Below, piece by piece: positions 34,600-47,214 of a stretch of 64,000 nucleotides of DNA. The notes beneath the pieces are model-generated. The model was not told the origin of the DNA. It did not search any database and worked only from the letters and a program-made list of their open reading frames with translations. A program made the translations under genes and the position numbers. The stretch lies in NCBI RefSeq assembly GCF_004115265.2, contig NC_046293.1, positions 24,810,173 through 24,874,172 of the forward strand, written 5' to 3'. Source of the DNA: Rhinolophus ferrumequinum (Eukaryota; Chordata; Mammalia; Chiroptera; Rhinolophidae). How positions within the stretch are numbered: the first letter of the stretch is position 1; each line of letters opens with the position of its first letter.

Positions 34600-34762
34600 C
34601 CCTACTATATATATGATATATATATATATATATATATCATATATATATGATATATATAATTATGTATATGATATTATACATATATTTTATATATGTGTGT
34701 ATATATACACATATATGTATATATACACATATATATACACACATATTATGTATATATAATGA
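34600..34762. repeat. AT-rich palindromic simple repeat
   Basis: TATATGATATATATATATA-type runs on both sides and (TATACACATA)n pieces; strongly self-complementary. Confidence 0.9.
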
Positions 34763-35440
34763 CTCAGAATCCCATGGGATATATTATTATATCTTTCATC
34801 TTCCATTCAGCCAATGGTAGCTCACTAATGAGTGAAGTCCTGTACTATAGAGATTTTGCTAGGATATGAATACATTTCAAGTCAGGAAGAATGTCAATAT
34901 TGAACTTATGACTTTGAGAACAAGTGATTAAAATATACATCTTGAAGTAAAGTGCTATAGCTCCACATCACTAGCTATAAAATACCTTGGGGTGCATATG
35001 AACCTCAAGAGACTAAACCATCAATGAAAAGAAGTGGCCTCTGTTGCCACTTGGGCATGTATATTTTATATTCTCATATATGATAAGTCACAAGTATTCA
35101 GAAAGAATTAGTACATTTGTTTCCATGATTGTTTGGGTTTTTGTTTTTTCTTCCTCTTTCTTAAAAACTTGTAAATCTGCCACTGGTTTTAAAATAGCAC
35201 AGAAACTTGGAGCTCCTAAATCCAAAGTGGTCAAAGAAGTTAATCCCAGGAGTAAAGATCATGAGCAACATCTTTTCTACTGTCTCTGACCCTCTTAAAC
35301 AAAAATACTTTTAAGGATTTGTTATCTGAGAATGCAAGACTTACAAAACATTGTTATCCAAGGCAATACACATGACCCACCAATCCTTATCAACTGCAAA
35401 TTTATACCCTTGGAGGAAAGGAGAACTTTTATTAGCTTTG
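34763..35440. other. Unassigned stretch
   Basis: No gene or clear repeat recognised. The 81-residue frame at 35044-35289 has no recognisable family. Confidence 0.4.
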
Positions 35441-35448
35441 CTCTAGGC

Positions 35449-35658
35449 CAGGGGTGTCCAAACTGCAGCCCCGGCCAACTGCGGCTCACAATCCATTGTT
35501 AATTGGCCCGCAGCAAATTGCAAAAATATATTTACTTTACTTAAATAAACCAGGTGAGGCAATACGTACTTCACCTCGAGTGAGTGGCCCAGCTGTTTGT
35601 GTATTTTACCGCATATGGCCCTTGGTGAAAACCGTTGAAAAAAGTTTGGACACCCCTG
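35449..35658. mobile_element. hAT MITE with exact 8-bp target duplication
   Basis: Ends CAGGGGTGTCCAAACT and AGTTTGGACACCCCTG are exact inverted repeats. CTCTAGGC stands at 35441-35448 and again at 35659-35666, the 8-base duplication of hAT elements. 210 bases, non-coding. Confidence 0.95.
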
Positions 35659-35666
35659 CTCTAGGC

Positions 35667-36849
35667 CCTGACTTTAAGGGTAGTCTTTTAGATAGGATGG
35701 ACAACTTGGACATTTAAGCATTAATATTTTATTATCTCTGCCTTTGGAGAAGCCAAGAAGATTTACAAATCTGTTATCCAGAAGAGAAATTATTCACAAA
35801 CATTTATTTAAAATTTAAATTGCCATTGAAGAACCTGTTTCTTAATCATAATTTAGAAAATATTAAATACAAAGTTTTATAATGTAATATTATTTTATCT
35901 TTCATCTAATTTTAAGTTATGCAGTTATTTTACTGTGTTAAATATTTTTTATTTATAATTTATTTACCCTGTCTAGAGTATATAATATCCTATTGCTATA
36001 TGCTTATGTGTATTTTTATTCCTGGATTAGTTTTTACATATGTCTAATACTTTGAGGTAGGCTATTCTGATTATGAAAATATTCTGAGTAGATAAATTTA
36101 TAGATGAAAGGTAGCAATTTCTTTGATAAGATTAAATAGTCTTAATTTTTAAAATCCATCCTAATTATGAAAGAGAAACATGATAATACCAAATATTCTA
36201 AGTCAGTGGTTCTCAGACTTGATTCTCAAAGTCTCTGGTTCTTAGACAATAGCATTTTCCATTTCTCTCCACAAAAAAATTACAATTTTTTTCCCCAGTC
36301 AGCTCATTAATGAAAAAAATACCACCATTTACTCTCACCAGCACTTCATAAAATAGAAAAGAAAGACATGTTCTCAGATTAAGTTACAGGCCAGACTCAG
36401 AAAAGACAGTTGCTACTCACATGACTAATACTTATGAATGAATATATGTATGTGTACGTAAGTTTGCTAGACCAATTTTTCATGTTAGTTATTGATTAAC
36501 AATTTGGTTATATTGTACAAAACCTTAAAATGTGCATATTCTTTGACCCAACAATTCCATTTCTAGAAATTGGTTCTATAAAAGTGCTTTTATAAGTGCT
36601 CAAAGATATGTCCATTTATTTATTCAATAAATAATATTTACTTATTTATTATATTTATTGTATACTGACTTTCTTATCTACTAGAATGTAGGTTACATGA
36701 GGTCAGGTATTTTTTTCTGTTTAGTTCACTTATACATACCAAATTCTTAAAACAATTCCTAGCACCAATATTTGTTGAACAGATGAATGAAATTATTGGT
36801 ATGTTAGAAGATACATGCTATGAATGAAAAATTGGAGTAGCAGCAAAAC
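35667..36849. other. AT-rich unassigned stretch
   Basis: Mostly AT-rich unique sequence. About 36690-36790 may be a MIR or L2 relic (CACCAATATTTGTTGAACAG). No gene seen. Confidence 0.4.
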
Positions 36850-38680
36850 CAGTGCAGCTGGAGCAGAGGAGCAAGGGGCAAAATTAGTAGGTGAGGGAAC
36901 AGATAGGATAGTGTAGACATTGACCTTTCCTCTGAATGAAATAGAGGGCCAGTGGAGGGTTTTGAGCAGATAAATGAATGACTTAACTGATACTTTTAAA
37001 TAATTTGGCTGATGTGTTGAAAATAGACTAGTGAGGATGGGGATGGGCCAAGGTTGGAAGCAGAGGTCAGTTTGTTACGGATACCAGGGATACCAGGACC
37101 TTAGGAAAGAACCCAAGCGGCACTCAGAGAGTTAGGAGTGTTAGCTTTATTACGCGGGCGGTCTCAGCAGGATCCTTCCCAAAAGACTGAGCCCCTAGAA
37201 AGGTTTTGAGCAGGTTTTTATGGGTTGGGGACTTCCTTGAGTTGGGCAAGGGGTAGATGTTGTCTGGTGATTGGCTCGGGGTGTGGCTTGGAGGGGGTTA
37301 TGCGGAAGTGGGCTGGGGCCTAGGCTGGGGACGTCTCTCTCTGCTCGGGCCACCATTTTAGGTCAGTTCCACGTGGCAGGGAACCATTTTAGATCAGTTT
37401 CTCCATCAAGTTTAGAGTTTACGATTTAAATCAGATGAAAAATAATAGTGTCTCAGATTAAGGTAGGAGCCATGGAATACAGATTCTGAAAATATTTTGA
37501 AGATAGAGCCAATAGAATTTCCTGATGAATTGAATATGGGGAATGAAAAGAAGAAAGGAATCAAGGATAATTCCAAGGCTTTGTCCTAAACAATTGGAAG
37601 CACAGGGTTGGCATTAGCTGACTCAGATAAGCCTGCAGCTAGGGATGCAGAGGGGCAGGGCGTGTTGATCAGGAATTCCTTGTGGGAGAATATAAACGTT
37701 TACAGTGCTTGTTAGACTCCGAAGAGGAGATGAATAAACAGCTAAGTAAAGGGTTCTGGAATTTAGACGTCTGAGCTACCATATATATAAATTTGAATAT
37801 CATCAGCATATGTATGGTATTTGAAACCATAGACTAAATGAGCTCACCAAGATAGCAAATGTAATTAGAGAAGGAAAAAGACCTTTGGTCGGAATTTTGG
37901 GACACCCAACTGTAAGAGGCCAGTGAGAAGAGGAACCAGAAAAGGAGCCTGAGAATGAGTGACCATTGAGATAGATGGTAAACCAAGAGAAAGAACTAGC
38001 CTGGAAGCTACTTAAGCATAGAAAGTAAGAATGAGTGATCAACCATGTGAGATGCTGCTGAGGGGTAAAGTAAGATGAAAGCTGACAACAGGGTGAATGT
38101 CATTGGTGACCTGGGCAAAAGCAGTGTTATAGAGTAAAAGAATAAGAACCAGAGACAGTAAATATGATCAACGACCTTAAGAAGTTTTCTGCAAAGGAGA
38201 GTAGAAATGGATTAGTAGGCAATTTATGAAGTGGAATCAAAGAATTAAAAAATATTTTAGATTGGAAAAATAACAGCATGTTTGTCTACTTCTAGGGAGG
38301 ATCCAGTAAAAAGGGAAAAATGGGTGAGGTTGAAGGGAGAGAGTTGCTGAGTGATGACTTGGATAAGCAAGAGAGATGCAGTCAGTACGCAAGCCAAGAG
38401 ACGGGCTTTAGATAGTTCATTTACAGTAATAGGAAGGCCCAGTGTGTGGGTGCATATGTGGGTCCATGTGGTTATGGGAGACTTTGGAAGTTCTCTTAAC
38501 TGATTCAATTTTCTCAGGGAAACAGGAAGCAAGCTGAGAGTAAGGATGAGTGAGGAGATGTTAGAAGTTTGAGGAAAGAAGGAAATGTGTTCGGAGAGTG
38601 GGAGAGAACCTAGCCTGGGAAATGTAGAATGATTCCCATGCAGCAAAACCCCCTTGAGGTCTCTCTTAAGAAACAAAGAC
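36850..38680 (+). mobile_element. Old mammalian interspersed repeat, unnamed
   Basis: Phrases such as AATTCCAAGGCTTTGTCC, ATCATCAGCATATGTATGG and GAGATGCTGCTGAGGGG recall a common, long ancient repeat of placental mammals that I cannot name with certainty. Interrupted by a solo LTR at 37073-37408. The 139-residue reverse frame at 38257-38676 lies in it. Confidence 0.45.
37073..37408 (-). mobile_element. Solo ERV LTR, class I-like
   Basis: Begins TGTTACGGATACC and ends CTCCATCA (TG...CA on the plus strand), 336 bases, with 4-base flanks AGTT on both sides. The reversed poly(A) signal region is GTTAGCTTTATTACGC. Single LTR without internal sequence; moderately young as its ends and flanks are exact. 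Confidence 0.75.
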
Positions 38681-38827
38681 TTTTGTAATATGAAAAATTG
38701 GAAACACTTAAATAAATTATTGAATTAAATAAGATATTGCCATTAAAGAGAAGGAACTAAATATTTGGGTAGAGCAGCCTCAGAGATGTTGTTAAGTAAC
38801 AAAATTTGAGGCAGAGCAATATATATA

Positions 38828-39039
38828 CTGTGTTTCCTCAAAAATAAGACCCAGCCAGACCCTCAGCTCTAATGCGTCTTTTGGAGCAAAAATTAATATA
38901 AGACCCGGTCTTATTTTCTTATAAGACCAGGTCTTACATAATATAATATAGTATCAGACCGGGTCTTATATTAATTTTTGCTCCTAAAGACGCATTAGAG
39001 CTGATGGTCCAGCTAAGTCTTATTTTCAGGGAAACACGG
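38828..39039. mobile_element. Palindromic MITE, copy 3
   Basis: CTGTGTTTCCTCAAAAATAA at the left, CAGGGAAACACGG at the right, TA on both sides. Arms containing AAAAATTAATATAAGACCCG pair over about 100 bases around a short AT-rich centre. Same family as 8112-8342. Confidence 0.88.
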
Positions 39040-40029
39040 TAATATAACTCCATTTTTATATAAATCAAATAACAATTCTTTTTATTTGTATATTTATTCA
39101 CCATAGGAATATAAATATAGGAGAAATAATCACTAATCTGCTAACAGTGGTTATCTTTGCAGATGTGGTTATTTTTATTCTCCTATTTTCTATGGTTTGA
39201 ATATATTTTAAACAATATTTACTTTCAAGAACCCAAGTAGGATACTTGAAATGGTCAGAATTGTGTGATGTTGGTGCAGGGGTAATGAAGAGAACACTGT
39301 GCATTTAAGTGCAATGAAACTATTCTAAGTGTTTCAATGGAGCAACACATTTATTTCTCATAACTTTATGAGGATGTATTCTCATTTTTGTACAGATGAA
39401 AAAATTGAATCACAGAGCTGTTAATTCACTTGCTTAATGTCACATTAGATTAAACTATACATTACAAAGAAAATATGGGTGGCAATCTATATTCTCACGG
39501 TGGGAGAAGTCTAAGCATGAAGCAAAAATCAAACACCATAAAAGTTTTCAAAACTGGACCAAATAAAAATTAAACATTCCCAAGTGGCAAAAACCATTTA
39601 AACAATGTTGAAAGATTGATTTAAATCGGGAAAATTTTTTTTACAAATATGACAGATGAAAGTTCTTAATATCTAAAGAGGTTGTTAATTATTCCTCAAT
39701 TTAAACTTTAAAAGCTGAATAATCTGAGTCAAAAATGGGTAAAGGAATTTCTAAAAGAAGTTCAAATAGCTGTGAAATATACGAAAAAGTGTGAATGTGT
39801 TAAATGTTCAATAAAATTAAATAAAAACAATCATGTCTTTCTAATGGATTGGGGGAAAAAACCCCAAACAAAAGCAAGATTGGTGAAGCAGTTGTCAGTG
39901 TGTGTGGTGGGGGAAAACGGCACTTAAATGTACTGTTAGAGAGATTGGCAATGAGTGCTATATTATTTGAGAATATTGACTTGTGTTATAGAAAAAAAAA
40001 TTAGGATGGATGAAACCAATAAGCAGTGT
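39040..40029. other. Unassigned stretch
   Basis: A possible MIR relic at about 39320-39450. The remainder is AT-rich and unrecognised. Confidence 0.4.
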
Positions 40030-41100
40030 TAAGCAGAGTGTAAGGGAGGAAAAAATTTTCTTGACCTTTTAGGGTCCCTGGTTGAGTCTGAGAATTAAAC
40101 TGACAAAGAGAGATTAATAGGAGAAAGGCATACAAATTTATTTAATATAAGTTTTATGTGACACGGGAGGCTTCATAAGGAAACGAAGACTTGAAGAAAT
40201 AGACCTGAGTATTTTTATGCTAAGGTTGAAGGCATATATATGACAGGTTAAGGAGTATGAGGTACGTGTAGTTAACTGGGGGAAACTGAGCAAGGCCTAT
40301 TTGTTCAGATTCTTCTTGGCGTCCCTTTGTCTTTGGAGATAAGGATGCTGCTTTCCTCCATGTATAGGGAGGAGACCTTCACATGAGGGTTTTATGACCT
40401 GTTTCTGGGGGAAGATGGGGAAAGGTCAGAGTGACCTTCCTGTTTCTGCTGTTTTCTCAAATTCCTTCAGCTTAAAATATTCAATATGCCAAGCTGTCAT
40501 ATTTTGGGCTAGCATGTCCCAAACCCAATCACCAGATAGTATCTTATAAATAACTTACAGTACATAATTTAAGTATACGTGAGTATAACTTATAATAGCT
40601 TATGAGATATGGACAAGACTCACAGGAAGTGTTATATGTACATAATTTATAAATAAGAGGCCTGTGAGATGTAGGCAGAATTCATTAGATGCTAAATATC
40701 AAGTAATTTGTAATCTGTGAGACATATTAAAGGTCATAGAATAAATGGCATATATAATGGAACAAACAAAAGTGATACTTTTAGTTAGAAGGGGATGGAA
40801 AGATCAAGTATACATAGAAATTGTGCCAACTCTAGGCTGACAGCTATGTCATCCTCAAATTGTTAACTCATTGATGACACCCATTAGGGTTCCATTCTGT
40901 TCCCACTTGAGCTCTGCCCCAGAAGGCTAAATGGTAGCCATAGTTGTGGACAGGTGTACTTGCCCCTGTATGTCTCTGACAGAGCAAGTATATATTGGCT
41001 CTAGGCATCTGCTGAGCCCCCTTGCTCAAAGGTCAACTCTGGTCCTCATAACTACCATCAGTGGAAAAGGCAGAGAGGGAGAGTAAGAGAAAAGACATAT
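40030..41100 (-). mobile_element. ERV fossil, family C, reverse: LTR plus internal remnant
   Basis: LTR at about 40030-40520 (reverse of 22330-22800: GCTGTTTTCTCAAATTCCTT shared). Sequence to 41100 resembles the piece after the plus-strand copy (CTCTGGTCCTCATAACTACC against the reverse of 22870-22895), consistent with internal sequence before a 3' LTR. Broken remnant. Confidence 0.55.
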
Positions 41101-41366
41101 GAACATTGAGTAACCCAGGCGTCAGGTAGTATGGTCCATCCACCTTACTTTGCACCCCATTTTAAGTGTGTTAACCTACTCCATCTCTTTCGCCTTGATT
41201 CTCACTATGTTTCCAATTGATTCAGTAAATATGATTTGAGCATCTTAATTTGTTGGTGAGACTTTCTGTCCTATGACCTCTTGGATAGCATGACTAGCAG
41301 AATACTTAAGAGGCTTCCATGGCATCAAGTTTATATCCCACACCACAGGATGTAACACAACCTTTT

Positions 41367-41899
41367 ATTTATTATTATTATTTTTTTGGCATATGAAAAT
41401 TTATTACTAGTGTGTTTTCACCATCAAAACTTAAGATCTCGGTCTTTCCTTCTTGCCTTTGGACAAGGCCAAAAGAGAGACAGTGGCTACTTTTACATCC
41501 TTAAGGCAGACTCCAGAAATGTCACCAACAGCATGACCTTTGCGACCAAATCCAGCAACCAGAATTTCATCATTTTCCTCAATAAAATTCAAACAACAGT
41601 CATTGGATACAAAGGCTGTGATTTTTTTTTGTCATTCTTTATCAGCTGGACCCTGACACACTTCATGATGGCAGAAATTGGCTGTTTGACTTCAACCCCG
41701 ACTTTTTCCAGCACAATTCCCTTTACATGGGAAGTACCTCCAAAAGGGTTGGCCTTCAGGGCTGTGCCCAAATGGGCTTTCTTGTACTGTTTATCATATC
41801 ACTTCTGATCTCGTCTGTGACTCCGGAGCTTCTGGGCAGTACAAACACCATGACACTTGCCCATCCTGCCATCACCACAGGCCTGAACAAAAGGGCTGT
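41367..41899 (-). pseudogene. RPS23 processed pseudogene
   Basis: Intronless reverse copy of ribosomal protein S23. The start codon equivalent is at 41864 and the stop (after ...KKERPRS) at 41431, with recognisable runs [19 protein letters not shown] and CVRVQLIKN. The span is 434 bases where an intact gene has 432, so at least one frameshift, in an A-rich run; a Trp codon near residue 22 has become a stop. Part of the 5' UTR and the 3' UTR (TAATAAATTTTCATATG) with an A/T-rich tail are present. Direct repeats ACAACCTTTT at 41357-41366 and 41900-41909 mark the LINE-driven insertion. Not a functional gene. Confidence 0.96.
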
Positions 41900-41909
41900 A
41901 CAACCTTTT

Positions 41910-42734
41910 GGAAGAGTATTTTAGATTATATGTCAAAATATAAGCTTTATAAAGGACTTATAAAACAAGTGCAAAGCTTTCTATAAGTATCCTACTTTTA
42001 GGCATTTACACTGTCAAACATAAGAAATGATATGTATAAGGTAATTTACTCCAGCATTGTTTGTAATTGTGAAAATTGTTTAAAAAATATCTAAATGTCA
42101 GTTGAGAATTACTACCTTATTTAGTGTCTGCTGGTCCTTGAAAAATAAAAAAGCTTCAAACTAAAGGGAATCACAATGAATGGAGAGATTGATACTAAGA
42201 GCAGATACTAAGGTAGCTCTAATCAGGAAGAAGTTGAGTGGTGTGGATACGCAAACTATAGCATTGTGTTATAGAAAGGTCTCGCTAGTGATAAGGAATG
42301 GTGGTGGCTGATAAAACACAAAAAGTTGTCTTTAATAATTGACACATACACACACAAAACCCCTTGAAATGGTGATAAAGTTTGGTAAATTCTGATAAGA
42401 GTTCCCACAACTTTTTGGCTTTGGGTTACATGGTGGTGGTGTGATATCTTCCTCTAGTATTATTCGTCAACTTTTTCCAGACAGGCAAATAGATAAAGTG
42501 ATTTTAGATGATTTAATGGGTAGCACCTGAGACAGTTAAAAAAAACAAAACAAAACAAAAAAAAAACTCATGAAAAGCAACAGGTGTTTTTTATTTGTTT
42601 GTTTACCATCCAGGACCAAATCATGTAAATACTTACCACTTGGACCATGGTCTGACACGTGTATTTGTGGAAAACAAGTCTGTCTGGTGTAACCAGGAAC
42701 CCCTATTGCTCTCTGAAGGAGGATTTAAGAATGT
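41910..42734. other. Unassigned stretch
   Basis: No gene or clear repeat. An A-rich run at about 42538-42566. Confidence 0.4.
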
Positions 42735-43092
42735 GGCTTTGGAGGCTGAAACTATGGCTGAATAGCACCCTCCCAAAAGATGTCCACATCCTAAACCCCA
42801 AACCTGTGAATATGTTACCTAACATGGCAAAGGGACTTTAATTGGTGTGATTAAGTTGAGGGTCTTGAGATGGGAAGATTTTCCTGTTTTGAAGTGATGT
42901 AATCACAAAGGTCTTTACAAGTGGATGAAGGAGATCAGAGTCAGAAATATTTTAAGATGCTACCCTGCTGGATTTGAAAATGGAGGAAGAGGTCACTAGT
43001 AGAGGAATTCAGGCATCCACTAGAATCTGGAAAAGGCAAAGAAACACATTTTCCCCTAGAGCTTCCAGAAAGAACACAGCTCTACCTATCCT

Positions 43093-43325
43093 GTGATTTT
43101 TTTCCCCACTTCTCCCGCCTCCCTCACCCCAACTCTGGTTCAAGCTGTTGTTTCTCATTCTAGTTGTGTAGGACACAGCTCCCTGTCCCATGCTGGTATT
43201 ATGAACCTTGTGCTCCCCCGGGGGCTATCAGCCACTCACGGCAGCAAACGTAGGTCCAAGGAGAGGAGCTCGACCTCGGCGTTAGGAGCATGGCTCTCCA
43301 ACCACCTGAGCCATCTGGCCGGCCC
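43093..43325 (-). mobile_element. Second bat SINE family, reverse
   Basis: CTGGTTCAAGCTGTTGTTTC, GTGTAGGACACAGCTCCC, and head CCTGAGCCATCTGGCCGGCC, as in 9386-9640. Confidence 0.82.
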
Positions 43326-43380
43326 TTGGTTTTAACCCATAGGACGTATTTTGGACTTCTGACCTCCAGAACTGTAAGAT

Positions 43381-43792
43381 TGTCGGAGCCTGCCGACGAG
43401 ACGAATGGTCCTGAAGTGGGGAGCGAGGATTGAGAAAAAAGAAGACAAGAGACAAAGATGGGATCGGGAGGGCTAGCAGTTCTCATTAGACTGCTGCCCC
43501 TGCTTTGTTTTACAGCTCTCTTTTATGTGTACAAAGACAGGGAGGTTACATCAAAAGACTGAGACAGTAAATATAAAGTAATCTTGTAGTGTCTAATGTT
43601 AGGCCTCGACTGTCCTCCTACCTATAGATAAATCCCTGTTCCCAGGACAGATGGTTTCTACTTGTTTCTTTAGTTTAGATAAGTTCCCCTTGGGAATTCT
43701 CTATTTGTGCCTCCTGATTAACCAAGTCCCTGCTTAGACTTCTTCTGTTCATTTTAACTCTTTATGTATCAGCACTGCATTAGCTCCCCTCA
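43381..43792 (-). mobile_element. Solo LTR, class II (betaretrovirus-like) ERV
   Basis: 412 bases from TGTCGGAGCC to CTCCCCTCA, with a 6-base duplication TAAGAT at 43375-43380 and 43793-43798. A 6-base duplication and TG...CCGACA ends (reverse reading) fit betaretrovirus-like class II elements. Exact flanks suggest it is among the younger insertions here. Confidence 0.82.
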
Positions 43793-43872
43793 TAAGATAA
43801 TAATTAGTGTTGTTTTAAGGCACTAAATATGTGGTAATTTTTCACAGCAGCAATGGGAAACTAATACACTGA

Positions 43873-45522
43873 GTCAAAAAATATTTTAGAATAGTGCTTC
43901 TCAACCTGTCTATGGTAAAGGTTTAGCTTCTTTTAATCTCCAATCATGGACCAAACCATTTATAAGACATAATTTTTAAAAAATCAAAATTTGAAAATGT
44001 ACAAAATATAAGTCCCATTTTAAAAATAATAGATTCACCTGACATACATTCCTTTGTCAAATTGCTTAAACATTGCTTAACACTTTTATTTTTTGCACTG
44101 TTGTCCTCAAGGAACAAGCAATTTGCAGATAAGCGTGTAGGTCTATGGACCACATTTTGAGTAGCTTTTGTTTCAGGGGACTTTGAGTGGTGCACCATTG
44201 AGGTGACAGTGCCTAGAAATCTCATCAGAACATCTAAACCTCAATTTGTGATCATTACATGGAAGGTGCAAAACCCTGTAATGGGGGTTTCTGATTACCT
44301 GATGCTGACTGTTACCTGAAAATGCTCCTTTTTAAATAAGAGGTGCATTTACTATAGTCCAAAAGGGTGTGAACAACAGAAATGTACACATCTAAGGGAA
44401 TATACAAAAGGCTTGGAAAAAAAATCAAACCTTAGTAATTAAAGAAGTCCAAAATAAGATATAAAAGATCTATCATTTACATCTCATTTTAAAAAGGAAA
44501 GAAGGAAAGAGGATATCCCAGGCTAGCAGAATTATTATTAAAACTCAACTCTCATTCACTATTGCTGCCAGTATGAATTGATACATTATCTAAAATGATT
44601 GATTCAAAAGAATTAAGACCCTTAACAGTCTTTATGTACATTGAATTGATAATTAGACTTGTAACTTAATAAGAACATAATATGAAATGCAGCTAAAATA
44701 TACTTGGCATGTTATGAAATGCAGCTAAGCACATTGTTTAGTGTCTAAAGATAAAAAGAAAAAATCCTAAATAAGTAAAATATGGTACATTAACACAAAG
44801 TGATATTATTGTATAGTCATCAATGTGATTCTAAGGGATTTTATTATTGTTTTTATTTTTGGCAATATGATAATATGCTCAAGCTATTAAATGGCAAGGA
44901 TGAGGTCTTACAGAAGATATATGAGTACTACTAATATTAACCCTGTGTATCTTCTGGGTTTTTCCCTCCAGCGTACTATTATTATTACTCCTGCTCAGAC
45001 TCTAGTTCTTGCCATTCACCCACGTCCTAAACATAATTATAAATAAATAACATACTTAACAGTAAAATACATCTAAGAAAGTGAAAAATTTCCATTTTTT
45101 TCCCTTGATGTCCACCTCAATTTTAAAAATTTTCTTTCTGAAAACCTATTTTTAATGTGTTAGCTTTGTAGATGCACTCAGCAAATTCTTACTCTACTTA
45201 TTTGAATAATCTCTCAATGACTGTGCTCATTTCTGTCCTCTCTAAAAACTAGTAAGAGAGGTGCGAATAGTCACCAGGGTGTGAGTTATAATTAGTGTGG
45301 AAAAATCTCAATGAGTTTTCCTTAATTCTGGGACTCTTCTCAACTTTTATTTCTATGTCCCCACTAGGTCTATGGCTTACTATTATTATGTTTAAAGATG
45401 ATGGAGCACATGACTTACATGCCAGTGAGGGGTTGTGTGAGTGTGTGTGTTAATTATTAAAGACAATTTTTTGTGTTTTATCAGCCACCACCATTTCTTA
45501 TCTCTAGCAAGACCTCTCTGTA
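43873..45522. other. Unassigned AT-rich stretch
   Basis: No gene or repeat recognised with confidence. Confidence 0.4.
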
Positions 45523-45611
45523 ACAGTTGTGCCAACTCTAGGCTGACAGTTATGTCATCCTCAAATTGTTAATGCATTGATGACACTCATTATGGTTCTG
45601 TTCTGTTCATT
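45523..45611 (-). mobile_element. Fragment of ERV family C internal region
   Basis: Nearly repeats 40823-40911 (TGTGCCAACTCTAGGCTGAC, TCATCCTCAAATTGTTAA), the internal part of the family C remnant. Confidence 0.6.
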
Positions 45612-45911
45612 GACTGGCAGGAGCACTTAAGTCATGTGTTTCAGTGGTCGGGACTCTATTGTTTTGTTTGTTTAACTTGTTTCTGATGATCAAAATAATA
45701 AGTAATTATGAGAATTTTGAAAAATATAGAAATTTGCAAAAAATTATTAAGAAATAGCCATTGTTAATGTTTTGGTACCAATCTCCAAATTTTTTTCTGC
45801 GCATATTTTTATAAAATTGAATTATTTTCTACATGTTGTTTTAAAATCTGCTTTTTTTTCTTAATAATATTCATGGATAAATTTCCATGTCATTAAACTT
45901 TTTTTTTTTTT

Positions 45912-46012
45912 TTAAGGAGGGCACAGCTCACAGTGGCTCATGCGGGGATCGAACCGGCAACCGTGGTGTTATTAGCACTATGCTCTAACCAACTGAACTA
46001 ACCAGCCACCCT
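45912..46012 (-). mobile_element. Short tRNA SINE
   Basis: Poly(T), AGGGCACAGCTCACAGTGG, reversed B-box GGGATCGAACCGG and A-box CAACTGAACTAACC. Confidence 0.85.
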
Positions 46013-46279
46013 AAACATTCTTTTACAACATTGTTTATGACCAAGTAATAATCTAACTTATGGATGTTCTATAATGTATTTATTATTATACAATTGGGTT
46101 GTTTTATATATAATAAATAATGCTAAAATGAATCAATGTATAATACTTTGTTCACTCCCATTACTTAAATCACTCAACAAATATTTATCAAGAATCCATT
46201 ATTTGTCCCTGTCCTTTTGTAGCTTATATTTTTGTGGCTTAAAATAACATTCTAGAAGTGGAATTGCTGATCAAAGGAC

Positions 46280-46575
46280 ATGAGTATTTTTTAAATTTAT
46301 TTTTAAAAATTGTGGCAAAATGCACATAACATAAACTTTATCATCTTAATAATTCTTAAGTGTGCAGTTCAGTGGCATTAAGTATATTCACATTGTACTA
46401 CCATCACCACCATTGATCTCCAGAACTGTTTTCATATTGCAAAGCATAACTCTGTAACCATAAAACAGTAACTCCCTATGCCCCTTCTCTCTTCCCACAA
46501 CCCCTGACAACCATCATTTTACTTTCTGTCACTATGAATTTGACTATTCTCGGTACTTCGTATAAGAAAGATGTG
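46280..46575 (-). mobile_element. Old LINE-1 3' UTR, reverse
   Basis: AAAATTGTGGCAAAATGCAC, GTGTGCAGTTCAGTGGCATT, CACCACCATTGATCTCCAGA: common 3' part of older mammalian L1s. Confidence 0.75.
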
Positions 46576-46591
46576 AATAGTTTTAAAACTT

Positions 46592-47031
46592 TTTTTTTTT
46601 TTTAAGGGGAACAGGACTTTATTGGAGAACAGTGTGTACTTCCAGGACTTTTTTCCAAGTCAAGTTGTTGTCCTTTCAGTCTTAGTTGTGGAGGGCGCAG
46701 CTCGGATCCAGGTCCAGTTGCCGTTGCTAGTTGCAGGGTGCGCAGCCCACCATTCCTTGCGGGCCTCGAGGAATTGAACTGGCAACCTTGTGGTTGAGAG
46801 CCCGTGCTCCAACCAACTGAACCATCCAGGAGCTCAGCGGCAGCTCAGCTCAAGGTGCCGTGTTCAATCTTAGTTGCAGGGGGCGCTGCCCACCATCCCT
46901 TGCGGGACTCGAGGAATCGAACTGGCAACCTTGTGGTTGAGAGCCCACTGGCCCATGTGGGAATTGAACTTGTAGCCTTTCAGAGTTAGGAGCATGGAGC
47001 TCTAACCGCCTGAGTCACTGGGCCGGCCCCT
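46592..47031 (-). mobile_element. Dimeric Rhin-1-like SINE
   Basis: Poly(T), GGACTTTATTGGAGAACAG, two reversed tRNA units and head CTGAGTCACTGGGCCGGCCC. Flanked by TTTTAAAACTTTT-like repeats. Confidence 0.93.
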
Positions 47032-47214
47032 AAAAACTTTTAATATATATTGCAAAGTTTTCCTCCAGATAAGTTAGTTGTATTAATGCATACCAGAACT
47101 GAGTATAACAATACTTGTTTCCTTATTTCCTCATCTATACAAGTTATTGTCTTTTTTTTTTCCATTTTGTTAATTGGATAGACAAATCTTTTTTTTTTTA
47201 CTACTGAATATTTT

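Larger units (their letters stand above)
42735..43872 (+). mobile_element. MLT1-type MaLR LTR fossil, twice interrupted
   Basis: GATGTCCACATCCTAAACCC, GGAAAAGGCAAAGAAACAC, CTCCAGAACTGTAAGAT and GTTGTTTTAAGGCACTAAAT then GGAAACTAATAC. A SINE (43093-43325) and a younger solo LTR (43381-43792) lie inside it. Confidence 0.88.

Noticed and set aside
34600-34762. Long AT palindrome as a possible origin or structured RNA
   Set aside because: Composition is a plain TA/TATG microsatellite, so self-pairing is trivial.
38257-38676. 139-residue reverse open frame
   Set aside because: Falls in an old interspersed repeat and shows no protein family pattern.
41386-41808. 140-residue plus-strand open frame
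   Set aside because: It is the opposite strand of the RPS23 processed pseudogene.
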